A stretch of 64,000 bases of DNA from Isoetes taiwanensis. Taxonomy: Eukaryota > Streptophyta > Lycopodiopsida > Isoetales > Isoetaceae. Below the pieces are notes generated by a model, which saw nothing but the letters and a program-made list of their open reading frames with translations, did not search any database and was not told where the DNA came from. Made by a program: the position numbers and the translations under genes. Below, one piece after another: positions 34,565 through 45,229 of this stretch. Where the stretch lies: NCBI GenBank assembly GCA_021234155.1, contig JAJEKV010000019.1, positions 1,374,339 to 1,438,338 on the forward strand, written 5' to 3'. Position 1 is the stretch's first letter. Every line of letters starts with the position of its first letter.

Positions 34565-35379
34565 AGTAAGGGAGAGTATTCGATACTCTATCCTATATCC
34601 CTTTGTGCAGCCCTAAGCTCATTTGTTTTAATATTCGCCTTGTCCAAATGCAACTTTCGTTTTTTTTTTATGTGAAGTCAAGATCTTTTTGTAACCATGT
34701 TTTCATCTTAATAATAAAATATTTTGCCTTGGATGGGAACTTATTGGACTCCATTGTATGCAAATGGTTTCCATGGCTTCAAAATAGCTCAATTTATTTG
34801 CCGTGCAGCATAAATGCAGACGTTTGCTTGAACTTTATAGTGTTAACTAACTTGGATGCATTCAATTTTATTAGATGGTTGTGTATTGATGTATCTTCCT
34901 TTTTTTCTATGCAAAAAGCCTTTTTTCTTGAACTTTATTTAAATAACTTTGTTCTATTATATTTTGATAGGTTGCTGTGTAATGACGAGTCTTCTATTTT
35001 GTACACAATTCTTGGAGGTCAGACAGAATTTTGTTTTAAGCAAAAAAGCTAGTGTACCATCTATACTTTAAGGATATGACCATAATTTTGTTTGCTGAGT
35101 TCCTCGTATATCGATTAGATGTTCTCTGGCATGTTTGTTGATTTTTTTGACTAACAATTTATTGCACAACTGGTAATATATGTAGCCACATGTTTTCTCA
35201 ATGAAGTTCGTCAGCATATCTAAGCTTTTTCCATTTCCAAAACGAAACAAAATTAATCAAAATATAGATAAGAATTAGAGACTTCCATGCAACTATATCT
35301 AAACCAAGTTTAGAGACTTCCATGCAATTTTAAAGCATGGACTAGTTGGTGGGATCTTAAATTGCGACACCCGAGGTCA

Positions 35380-35990
35380 CGGTTTCAAATGTGGCCAACA
35401 TTGTTCTAGTAATGGAGACGTTAGAAATCCATTGCTCACGGGGTTTAGGCATGACCAATCCATCTTTCAGTTAAATCTGCCATATGTATTAGATAATCAC
35501 ATTCAAGCAGCTCCCAGCATAAGGTTTCGCGGTTAGAATTTTCTCCTAGCCTAAATAATCCATTGCTTTGAGGTCACGGGTTCAAGTATGACCAATTCGT
35601 CTGTCAGTTAAATCTGCCATATGTATTAGATAATCACATTCAGGCAGCTCCTAGCATAAGGTTTCGCAGTTAGAATTATCTCCTAGCATAAATCTGCCAT
35701 ATGTATTAGATAATCACATTCAAGCAGCTCTTAGCATAAGGTTTCACGATTAGAATTTCTCCTAGCATAAGGTTTCACGGTTAGGATTATCTCTTAGCAT
35801 AAGGTTTTGTGGTTAGGTATAGATAATCACATGGAAGCAACTCCTAGCATAAGGTATCGCAGTTAGGTATAGATAATCACATGGAAGCAGTAAGGTATTG
35901 CGGTTAGGTGGAGACCTTAAATCTGCCATATGTACTAGATAATCACATGCAAGCAACTACTAGCATAAGATATCGTGGTTAGCTAGTGGA
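35380..35990 (+). repeat. Imperfect repeats in the gypsy leader
   Basis: The word AGATAATCACAT recurs at about 35491, 35628, 35708, 35821, 35871 and 35937. Each is followed by ..AAGCA.CTCCTAGCATAAG and GTTTCGCGGTTAG in variable form. Non-coding, between PBS and gag. Confidence 0.85.
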
Positions 35991-36119
35991 TTGGCTTCAT
36001 ATCATACGTAGAATATAATATATCTGTTTTCGCTTGTAAAGTTCTTGTCATAACTAATGGAATTAGTATGCTTATCTTGGATTGTTTCTATCTTAGATGG
36101 TGTACGCCCTCCCCCTTAG

Positions 36120-37257
36120 GTGACACCCGTGCAACCCGGCCGTCTTACCCCGAAGCAAGAGCTCACTATCATGAAGCGTCAGCTTACTGAGCTCCAGGCT
36201 TATGTACTGCAAATAAATCCACCTCAAATGCCACACGAGTACGGACCAGAGATTCCTGCTCCACAGAATCCCCAACCGCCGCCACCCGCACCTGCACCTG
36301 TGCCCGCCACAGCAAGTCGATCTAAGAGGGCACGCCCTAGTTCGTCTTCGGCTGCTACCTCTGAGTCTTCTGATTCTTTTGACTCCACTGAGGACGAGGC
36401 CGACCATATGAAGGCCAACAAAAAGGATTATCAGAAAACAATGGATTCGACTATCACTAGCATTTGGAAGAACCGGAAGCTCGCACAATTTTCAGGGAAA
36501 ACCCGGAATGGAGTGGATGCGGAATCATGGTTGGATGAAATGCAGGAATTCGGTAAGTCATACGGAATGACTGAGAAAGATATTGATAAGGTTGCCACCA
36601 CCAATCTTACAGGGTCAGCGCGGATCTGGTGGAAAGGCTATGCCCGCTCTCATGGGCTCACGAGGGGAAGGTGCCGTTATAAAGTCTTTGCTAAAGCATT
36701 AAAGTCATGTCATGTGCCCAGGGCCCATTGTACATCATTGCCAACAGATCCAGACCTTCTACCGCCTGGAACAGAAAAACATGACTGTCAAGTCTTACAC
36801 GGATGAGTTCATGAGGTTACGCTTATACGTACCAGGGATAAATGAGCGTAGGGTAGTTGAAGGGTATATAGAGGGCTTATCCCCTACCCTAAGGAAAATG
36901 GTTCGAGCCATAGACCCTAAAACCGTTGCAGAAGCAGAGGCTAAAGCACTTAGCCTAGAAGAAGACACCCCAAAGTACCAGCCGCCACGACCCTCTTCGT
37001 TCACTCAGAACAAGGGGTATACACCGTACAGAGGGCGCTCACCTAGTCTAGGGCCTCCCGCCTCTACTGGATATCAGAAGACTGAGAAGAAAGTTTTCTT
37101 CACTGTGCCAGAGAAGTCTACCAACACTGCAGGAGCTTTCAGAAATATCCTCCAAGCTATCCCTAAGGAGGCCCATGAACAGTTACGTAAGAAACGAGCT
37201 TGCTATCGTTGTTTCCGCCCGGGGCACCGTATGCAAGAATGCCCTTACATTACATAG
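36120..37257 (+). pseudogene. Gag of the gypsy element, frameshifted
   Basis: The N-terminal part has a Pro-rich linker and an acidic Ser stretch (PSSSSAATSESSDSFDS). The retrotransposon Gag domain follows, with KLAQFSGKTRNGVDAESWLD and ATTNLTGSARIWWKGYA. Near 36712 the sense moves to another frame (VHHCQQI.TFYRLEQKNMTV, then SYTDEFMRLRLYVPG). It ends with a zinc knuckle CYRCFRPGHRMQEC, which fits CX2CX4HX4C. A TAG follows at 37255. The first ATG in frame is at about 36171; the real start may be further upstream. Confidence 0.85.
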
Positions 37258-37357
37258 ACAGTGCAGGCTGCTCTGGCGGATATGGATTGGGAAGGCGCAG
37301 GCAACCCAAACCATCCGGATAACGCCGCTGAGGATGACGCACCTGACTATATAACAG

Positions 37358-37837
37358 GTGAGTCTCATATCTATGCTGCCATTGAAACAGGTCAAGCCAA
37401 CCACCAGCCCTCTGTCATTTGGTCAAGTAGGTTGTAAACCCTTCGTCATTCTTATGGACACTGGTAGCACGCATAACTTTGCATCTCCTAGAATGGCGGA
37501 AGCCTTACAAATCATTCCTTTGAAGTCTATGCCACGTCCAGTTACGTTAGCAAGTGGCGTCATACGCCACATTCGCGGTCGCCGCATCAATCTGAATATT
37601 CAGCTGCCAGGAGCACCTGTTGCTCTAGGAGCGGAAATAATGGATATTGGCCGCTATGATCTCATTGTGGGAATGGAATTCCTGGCCGCTGCCAAAGCCA
37701 ACATTGATTGTGAGAAACGGGAGGTTACCTTCAATGTAGCCAATGGAGCCCGAGTCACTATAGCAGGTAAGCCGGTTATTCCTATTATGCAATGTATTTC
37801 GTTACGCCAGTTGCATAGGGCTCTCAGGAAATTGTAG
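37358..37837 (+). pseudogene. Aspartic protease of the gypsy element
   Basis: Reads GCKPFVILMDTGSTHNFASP, with the catalytic DTG triad, and a later flap/hydrophobic region YDLIVGMEFLAAAKANIDC. Retroviral-type protease cleaving the Gag-Pol polyprotein (family knowledge). It ends at an in-frame TAG (37835-37837), and the same frame then continues into the RT. Confidence 0.85.
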
Positions 37838-38505
37838 ATCACGGGCATGATTCGACTTGCTTCAGTGGAAGCTAAGTCCAAACAGAATGAAGTCCTTAAT
37901 GCCTTGCCTCCGACAATTGCCATAGTTCTTCGGGAATACCATGATCTTTTTCCCGATGAAATCCATCGGCTGCCACCTTTCAGAGGGGTGGAATGTGAAA
38001 TCACTTTGGAACCAGGCACTAAGCCTACCAGTAAGGCCCCATATCGGATGAGTATTCCTGAATTGACCGAGCTTAAGAAGCAGTTCCAGAAACTCCTCAA
38101 ACTAGGCTTTATTAGGCCTAGTGTTTTCCCTTTTGGAGCCCCGATACTCTTTGTTAAGAAAAAGGATGGCACCCTACGAATGTGCATCGATTATCGCCAG
38201 CTAAACAAGCATACTATTAAGAATCGGTATGCTTTGCCACGGGCCGATGATCTTATGGATCAATTGCAAGGGACTAAGTACTTTACGAAGATTGATCTTC
38301 GGTCGGGGTATCACCAGATAAGGATTAAGGAGGATGACATCCGTAAGTCCGCTTTCCGGACGCGTTATGGACATTACGAGTTCACGGTAACGCCATTTGG
38401 CCTGACCAATGCTCCGGCCACCTTCATGAGGCTTATGAATGATGTCTTCCGCGAGTACCTTGACAATTTTTTCATTATATTCTTCGATGATATCCTCATA
38501 TACAT
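37838..38505 (+). pseudogene. Reverse transcriptase of the gypsy element, truncated
   Basis: Typical Ty3 RT blocks in order: [96 protein letters not shown] and the catalytic FFDDILIY at about 38480-38503. A variant FFDD stands where YVDD or FIDD is usual. Immediately after ILIY the sequence jumps into the integrase core, so thumb, connection, RNase H and the integrase HHCC domain are lost and the frame shifts. Confidence 0.92.
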
Positions 38506-39623
38506 GGGAAGTTATTACCATAGATTTCATCGTGGGCCTTCCGCGCACATTAAGAGGGTTTGATGCCTTAATGGTGGTGGTCGACAAACTTTCTAAAATG
38601 GCACATTTCCTGCCATGTCATACCACAAACACTGCATTGGATACCGCCTTGCTCTTCACGAGGGAGGTATTTCGTCTGCATGGGATGCCCCGTACGATTA
38701 TATCAGATCGGGACCCTAAGTTTGTTAGTGCATTCTAGAAGGATTTCTTCAGCACTATTCAAACTAAGCTTGCCATGAGCACAACTTATCACCCGCAGAC
38801 AGATGGTCAAACAGAGCGTACCAATCGCATAATTGAGGATATGCTACGTAACTATGTCTGGAACAAACAATCTCAATGGGCAGACTACATCCATTTGGTG
38901 GAGTTTGCCTACAACAGTACTAGACAGGAGTCCTCAAGAATGTCTTCTTTCATGATAAATTATGGCTACCAATGCCTCATGCCAGACACGTGTCATAATC
39001 TAGTATCCAAGGTGGAGGTCTCTCAGCAATTGCTTACAGACATGCAAGCGCTATTCGAGGAAGTTAGAGCATACTTGATAGCTGCAAGAGCTCGGCAAAA
39101 GAGTCTAGCTGATCGACACCGTACTTCCCAGGAGTTTCAGGTCGGTGAGTCCGTCTGGCTAAAGTTCAAGGTGAAGCAAGCCAAACTTAAGATTGGCAAC
39201 TGTAAGAAGCTTGCACCTAAATGGGCGGGACCATTTCGAATAACCGAAAGGATAGGTTCTCAGGCCTACCGGTTGGATCTACCTGCGCATTTAAAGATCC
39301 ATAAAGTTTTCCATGTAAGTCTTTTCAAAAAGCATCATCCGGATCCAGAAGAAATTCTTGACACACCAACACTTCTGGAGATGACTGAGGATCAATTGGA
39401 GATTGTCCCGGAAGCTCTCCTTGATCGTGCCTATAAGCAAACCCGTCAAACTCAAATTTTGCAATATTTGGTTAGGTGGAAACACTTACCCACAGAGGAC
39501 GCAACATGGGTTCTTAAAGCGGATTTGGATAAGACTTACCCGGACTTTATGAGGGAATGCCAAGGCCGAACCATTCAATATGCAATCATCTCCAACCCTG
39601 ATGGTAAGCAATGTTTCTTTTAG
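38506..39623 (+). pseudogene. Integrase core and chromodomain of the gypsy element
   Basis: Begins [20 protein letters not shown] (first catalytic Asp), then [17 protein letters not shown] (second). A TAG at 38736-38738 stands where Trp is usual before KDFF. The same frame continues YHPQTDGQTERTNRIIEDML (third acidic residue region), then GPFRITERIGSQAYRLDLP (integrase C-terminal fold). It ends with a chromodomain (ILQYLVRWKHLPTEDATWV). The chromodomain is thought to guide insertion to marked chromatin. Confidence 0.92.
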
Positions 39624-40131
39624 TGCGGTAGGGGTCATATGAGCGAGATCCGGCAGGGATCATTTTAGGGGTTGGGTTACATGCATCTTAGATGGGCAAG
39701 TGGGCATATAGGCATTCATGATAGGACGCATTCTTCTACGACTATTATGGGAATATTGCCACTCCTTACGCTGAGACGACATGCAAGCCTTAGGCATGAT
39801 AGGATCCTTGCATTCATATTTTTATTTATTTAAAGGGGTGTTCCCTTCAATCACATCACTTAACTTATTTCTTAAATACGAATGTATTCACTTCTGCAGG
39901 CCAGTAGAGCGTACTGATAAGCTGCAGAGGAATCAAGGCCTCACTTCGTAGGCCAACTGTGTTTTTGGAAAAAAAAAATTGTCTTTGAAATGTACTTTTA
40001 AATGTAATCTCTTACTGTTTTCGTTGAAAAAGGAATTTCTGTCCTCCTACCTCGATATGTAACTCTTTCATGTTTTCAATAAATCAAAGGGGACTCTCCA
40101 CTAACTCTAATGCTGAGGACAGCATTAATCC

Positions 40132-40144
40132 AAGGGGAGGAGAA
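40132..40144 (+). promoter_or_regulatory. Polypurine tract
   Basis: AAGGGGAGGAGAA directly precedes the TG of the 3' LTR; it primes plus-strand synthesis in this class. Confidence 0.92.
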
Positions 40145-41590
40145 TGTGACATTCCAGGTATCTATACGGTATACGTATGCATACCATGACACATCACCAG
40201 TACTTAGTAGGCCTAAGGGCCCATGTGGGGGTTCGCCTATAATGGATTTTATTAGCTATGCTAATAAAACCAATGGATAATTATGGATTATAGTGGCATA
40301 ACTAACCTAATTATGCTATTATGGTCTAATTAACTAATTGTCACCAATGAGGGAGTGCCACCTGGCCCAAATCGATTGGCCAGGAAGGAATAGGGGTCCT
40401 ACCCCCCCAATTCATCCCAAATTCGAATTGGGAGTGAACAGGAGCAGCAGCCAGCAGCTTAAACCCGTTCTTGCCAACACCTACCAGCAAACCTCGAGCT
40501 ATGGATACCTACCGCGACAACGGCTCTAGCCAAGAGACTGGTTAGTTATTAGATAGCTTCTATTCTGCTGACACTTCTTTGAGTAGATGGAATGATTAAA
40601 TTCTCTTTTGTATGTTGTTCTGGATACTTAGATGGTGTTTATATTCTTTCTTTCTGCTTCTTCCGTGTATTGGGAATTAAGGGAAGGGTAGAGACCTAAA
40701 AGCCTCTTAGCAGTAGAGATGTCTCTAGCTAGATCCCTTAATACCCAATAAATGCGGCCTGTGCACAAGAGCCAACCTGGCTGTGGATGCTATGATGTGG
40801 TTCAGCACTAGATAATGAGTATGAGGGTGAATCGGGGGTGGGGTCTTGCCTAACGCGGCTACAGGACTCCTATAGTGTGCTAGGCTTATAGCCCGTCACT
40901 GTGTGTGGGCCGGGTATGGGTCTGACACTCTCTGGGCCGGAGGGTGGGAGCCTATATGGCCGCACTGGGCTCGAACGGGCTGGTGAGCCAGCCTTTAGAT
41001 TTAGGGGAGTAAGTTGGGTACAGATGCAGGGGTCGTTGATGCGGCATGTGTTCTCTAGCACACCCAGGGATCCGTCATGCTTGGGGAGGAGACGCCTCTC
41101 TGACCTGCCTCATCGGACGGGGGAGATGTAACCCGGAGTAGTCCCGAAGGGTGATTCCTTGGGATTGCGTCTCCAGAGGGCTACAAGCACGTCATAGCAT
41201 GATTCAGCCTATCTGCAAAGTGTGCACAGGAGGGGCGGATGGAGTGGACAACCCTAGCCATTGTCCTATGCCAGCCAACGCCATGTTATACTTCCGTCTG
41301 TTGATATCTTGAGGCCCTGGCCGTCAGTTGATCCCTTGGAGTCTGAGCCCGGGGTAGTGCCTTGTTACGGTGTTATTTCGTGTTATTATGGATGTATTAT
41401 CTTTTCCGTGATGATGATGGATGGGCCACCCTTCGTGGTGGTATATTATTTGGCATGATGATTGTATGCTAACGTATGTGTATGCTTCTGCTGTATAGGA
41501 TTTCCCATAGAGGACGTGGGACGAATGACACCTCCGTATTCCTCGCCCGGACACTTGGCCATCCCAAGTGGTCTGAATCTGAGCGTCACA
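40145..41590 (+). repeat. 3' LTR (1446 bp, about 85-bp terminal deletion)
   Basis: Starts TGTGACATTCCAGG, ends TGAGCGTCACA. Relative to the 5' LTR it lacks about 85 bp just before the end, between two TCTG words (34454-34457 and 34537-34540 in the 5' LTR), consistent with slippage or recombination at microhomology. Confidence 0.95.
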
Positions 41591-41595
41591 GTAGC
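41591..41595. repeat. Target-site duplication, right (GTAGC)
   Basis: Identical to 33015-33019. Confidence 0.93.
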
Positions 41596-42713
41596 CCTTG
41601 CGAAATCATGGGTGCAACCCTCTGCAGTCTGTCTTTCACATTTTGATACTCTTGTCTGACAGCCACTCTCGGTGCCCAAGTCACATTTTATAGGACGTTA
41701 GAGGCTAACCATCTTTTTTGCACAACTTGAATAGAAACGGATCTAGATGGCCAATCAAACATTCTTTCTTATAAAAAATGTAGCCTTTCACAAAGCCCTT
41801 CCAGTCAGGGACCTCATGCACAAGTTAAGGCGTTGGAACCTTCGAGCTATATGCTGGAAACAAATGCATTAACTCCAGAATGATGAGTGCATCCGACCTT
41901 CTCAAAAGAGTAGAGTAATTTCTAAATAGAGCATCTATATCATCGTGTCTATGATCAACCATATTCCACTTATACTTCATCAAACACACCCTGCCGTACA
42001 AGGTAAGAAAAGTATAAGAACACATATCTGTTCTTGTTTTGGCCAGAGAAATTATCAAACTGAAGATAAAAACCTTCTCGATAATTTTTTCGGTTGTGAG
42101 ATCTCCTTAGGAGACACATCATATGGTTTGTCTATAATATTGATCACCTTGGTGTTCAAGGCCTCAGGCTCTAGAATTGAAGAGCCCCATGCACATGTTG
42201 CTCTAGCTATATCATATAGGTGGCCTAGTTATTTTCATTTGAATCTTCTAGTGTCTTCAATACATGTTTGAGAGGCCCAATGTGAAAGTTAGAATCATCC
42301 TGCCAAAGCTCGACCAAAAAATGGCCTAGTGCTCCTGAACTATGATCATGCATCAAAGCTCCATTGATGGTAACCTTCAAATATTCCCCTCTCCATACTG
42401 ACTTGGCTAACTTTTCGAGCCTAGACACCATAGTCTTATTCTGGTCCATTTTATTATGAATGATTGTAAGATTTTGATTTGGTGAACGATACGACAATGC
42501 TCGCCAAGACTAATAAAGGTTGCAAGATAGCTGCGCAATCATATGAGCCTTCCTTTCCCATGCTAACTCTCTTCTTTCCAATAGATCATGTGTTTTATCC
42601 AATTTCTGTTTGATAACTATGCACGTATTGCATTTGGAAAAAGCTATGTGCTTGGCTATGGCAACCTCCGAGTGACTATCATTCCAAATATGCAAGAAAG
42701 AAGCCTTGGGCAT
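41591..42713 (-). pseudogene. DUF7869-like gene copy A, central part
   Basis: Minus-strand pieces in order from high to low coordinate: IAKHIAFSKCNTCIVIKQKL (CxxC site), NLTIIHNKMDQNKTMVSRLE, LVELWQDDSNFHIGPL, DHRHDDIDALFRNYSTLLRR and VHEVPDWKGFVKGYI. Each has a clear counterpart in copy B. Multiple frameshifts and stops. The three acidic blocks (KMDQ, the lost QLDN block and HDDID) suggest an RNase H-like fold (inference). The C-terminal end lies beyond the gypsy insertion at 32830-33019, and the N-terminal part lies inverted at 42770-43110. Confidence 0.75.
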
Positions 42714-42769
42714 ATGCTCACTAGTCAGCTCTTCTACAACAATATCGGCTTCTTCATATATATCCTTCT

Positions 42770-43110
42770 CAAAACAAAGGGTGGTTTTAATATATTATCT
42801 CTTGTCCATTCATTGGTCTCCTTTGAGTTTCTGATTAAGGAGATCACTACCCTTAGGGCCTTCTACTGGAACATGAAAGTATCAGATAGAATAACCTTTG
42901 TCAATAACATGTTCGACTTATGTGCTGATGATGGTAAGGTTGGCACCATGATGCTTGATAATAAGGAGGTTTGCCAGCAAGCATGACAGATGGCTTATGA
43001 CATAACTTTGCCAAGTTTCTACAGATGGAAGAAGAATTTTATGGAAGGCTACAAGATAGCAACATGGAAACTCAGGTTCAATGAAGCCAAACATCCTACA
43101 CTTTGGCAGT
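42770..43110 (+). pseudogene. DUF7869-like gene copy A, N-terminal part, inverted
   Basis: The plus-strand frame reads NMKVSDRITFVNNMFDLCAD, VGTMMLDNKEVCQQA, then a stop, then ITLPSFYRWKKNFMEGYKIA and HPTLWQ. It parallels copy B on its minus strand (AMKSSDRVTFVYDMFGNNMK, ISKSAYLKWKAQFLEGARKA). Because the rest of copy A is on the minus strand, this block must have been inverted. Confidence 0.75.
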
Positions 43111-43873
43111 AGAGAATTTTCACATTGCATGTTGCTGAGAGCTCTTGCCCTACTAAGGGCAGCTCTAGTTATGATCGCATGGCTAACAGATAGCCTGCGA
43201 TCCCTAGCATCTGTACAGGTCAGCCATAAGTCTATGCCGCACTTGATACTATTTATCATATCTGAGATGTGGCCTACAGATGCTAAGAGCCCACAATAAG
43301 CATTCGCTAGTTCACTATCACCCAATATAGAAAGTACTTGAAAATAATGTAAAACCCATTGCTTTAACTCTATCTCAAATCTTCATTGTCTAATCCTCAT
43401 ATAGCCATCATATGCACTAAAATATTTACCAGCATATGCCGAAACCATTTTTCCATTCCTAGGATGTGCCATGCAAGCAACCCAAAAACTGATAAGAATC
43501 TCTGTTGAGTAGGTTAATTGCTAATAAGTATTTTAGTGAGACCTAGATATAGAGCGATTCCTCCCCAAACATTTACTAGCATCATCATAGTCTTGCATGA
43601 ATATGTTATTTATATGGGAAATAAACAAATATTTGATTGACATTTTTGGAGCATTTATTTGCAGACCTGAGTGACATTCTGGAGCATTTGTTTGCAGCTT
43701 CAATAGTTGTATAAACCCTTTATGAAGAAGCAAAGCACTCCAGAATCTAGAGAATCCATGTTGGATGATCAGAAACTACAATCCAACCTCGTGAAGGGAG
43801 CTCCTCTTTGCTTCCCAAAATTAAAAAAAGGGGAAAAAAAGAAAAAGAAAAAATAGACAGGATGACTTGGTCA
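43111..43873. other. Intergenic, nothing recognised
   Basis: No domain is recognised in any frame. A purine-rich stretch of A and G lies at 43820-43856, just before the LINE insertion. Confidence 0.4.
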
Positions 43874-43884
43874 TCTTGCAACAA
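43874..43884. repeat. LINE target-site duplication, left
   Basis: TCTTGCAACAA, identical to 44695-44705. Confidence 0.92.
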
Positions 43885-44667
43885 GACGTGGCTCCCCAAC
43901 TCTAGGTGGTTCATGGCAGTGTCAAGAAGGAGCACCTGGTGCACTCGATGTATATGGCCTTGCTTCATCCTGAAGTGTTACCTCCATCGCCAAAGTGACC
44001 TTTAGTTATCCCTGAGCATCATCGGAAAGCAGTCTGACGATGGGTATGGGATAAGTTGCTTCATCCTAAGCTATCTATCTTATGGTGGCAGATCATTCAT
44101 GCGGGTAAACATTGTTGTTCATAGATTTCGTCCAGAAGTCTCTGTGATCTGTCCTCTTTGCGTGCAAAGGAATGAGACAATTAAGCGCTGTTTTTTCTTG
44201 TGTCGCCATGTTCGGCCTGCTTGGCTGTGGTTTTTGAGCCTTTTCCATTGTGTCTTGAATAGTCAGCAGGTCCTATTGTCAGTCTATCCTAGTTCTTGGG
44301 ACAAGTTGGCAAAGAGAGCTTTCCACTTAGCATCCACTTGGATCATCTAGTCCATCTGGAAGAGAAGAAATCTCCTCATCTTCAAGGGACAGGTCTTTCC
44401 AGATACGCAAGTGCTCAGCGATCTCGTAGTCGCATTGTAAAAGCATATAAGTGTTCTCCCGTAAAGGATGACGTCAAGAGTATCATTTGGGAGTGATATC
44501 TTCAGATTCAGACTTACTCATAGCCAGTTGTGCTCTTGATGATATGTATTCTCTGTTTTTTCTGTGTTATGTATGTGGTGGGTAATTTTACTCTAGTGGA
44601 CATCTTCTCCACTGGGTTTTGTGTCTCCCATGTACTGTTTGTATTCTTTTGAGTAATAAAAGTCTAC

Positions 44668-44694
<27 letters not shown>
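43885..44694 (+). mobile_element. 5'-truncated LINE with poly(A)
   Basis: 810 bp between perfect 11-bp duplications, ending in 27 A. The coding remnant shows the zinc-binding domain at the RT C-terminus: WDKLLHPKLSILWWQIIHA in one frame, then, after a frameshift, CPLCVQRNETIKRCFFLCRH (44150-44210), with C..C...H.C spacing like zf-RVT of plant L1 elements. The 3' UTR ends TTTTGAGTAATAAAAGTCTAC before the poly(A). The same 3' UTR end occurs at 17140. Confidence 0.9.
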
Positions 44695-44698
<4 letters not shown>

Positions 44699-44705
44699 GC
44701 AACAA
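44695..44705. repeat. LINE target-site duplication, right
   Basis: TCTTGCAACAA directly after the A-run at 44668-44694. Confidence 0.92.
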
Positions 44706-45229
44706 ACATTTGGAAAGTGAAATAATATTTTGAAGAATTTTATGCTGGATCTAAGGACACGTTCTCATGAGCTCGATCGGTCTTCAAAAACATGGAATCA
44801 AAGTCCATGTTGGCATGTACTCATGCAACCAAGTTTGAAGTCAGCTCCACGAACAACTTCCTTTTTCTAGAAGTAGAGAGGGATTTTTAAAAACTCGGGT
44901 CTGTCTCCTTGAAATTTTAGAGTCGAAGTCAAAGTTCAATTAAATTCATGGGAAGGTGCCCTAAGCATCTTGAGAAGGCAAGCTAAGGAGAACTTTGATG
45001 TGGTTAGAGTGTGCTTACAAAGATTCAATCAATAAATACATGTCAATGATAATATGGCAGGACCATTCAATATTATAGTGTGTCTACTTGAATAATGGAA
45101 TAACTTTAGTTGCCTAAACCCTAAACCCTAAATCCATCGCAAAGAAGCACAATTTCATTAATTATGGACAATACCTGAATTTATGGACCATTTTTTCAGT
45201 CACTTGCATGAATGACCCTTTTTCATACA
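44706..45229. other. Intergenic, with a short telomere-like motif
   Basis: No gene. Contains CCTAAACCCTAAACCCTAAA near 45114, nearly three units of the plant telomere repeat CCCTAAA. This short run is more like a telo-box than an interstitial telomere. Confidence 0.6.

Larger units (their letters stand above)
33020..41590 (+). mobile_element. Ty3/gypsy chromovirus, both LTRs, internally deleted
   Basis: Complete outline of an LTR retrotransposon: 5' LTR 33020-34551, primer-binding site 34553-34564, leader, gag, protease, RT, integrase with chromodomain, polypurine tract 40132-40144, 3' LTR 40145-41590, and a perfect 5-bp target duplication on both sides. The integrase lies after the RT, which is gypsy order. 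A C-terminal chromodomain places it among chromoviruses. Frameshifts, in-frame stops and a deletion fusing RT to integrase make it non-autonomous. It is inserted in a minus-strand DUF7869-like relic. Confidence 0.95.

Noticed and set aside
45114-45134. Interstitial telomere
   Set aside because: Fewer than three CCCTAAA units, too short to claim more than a telo-box.
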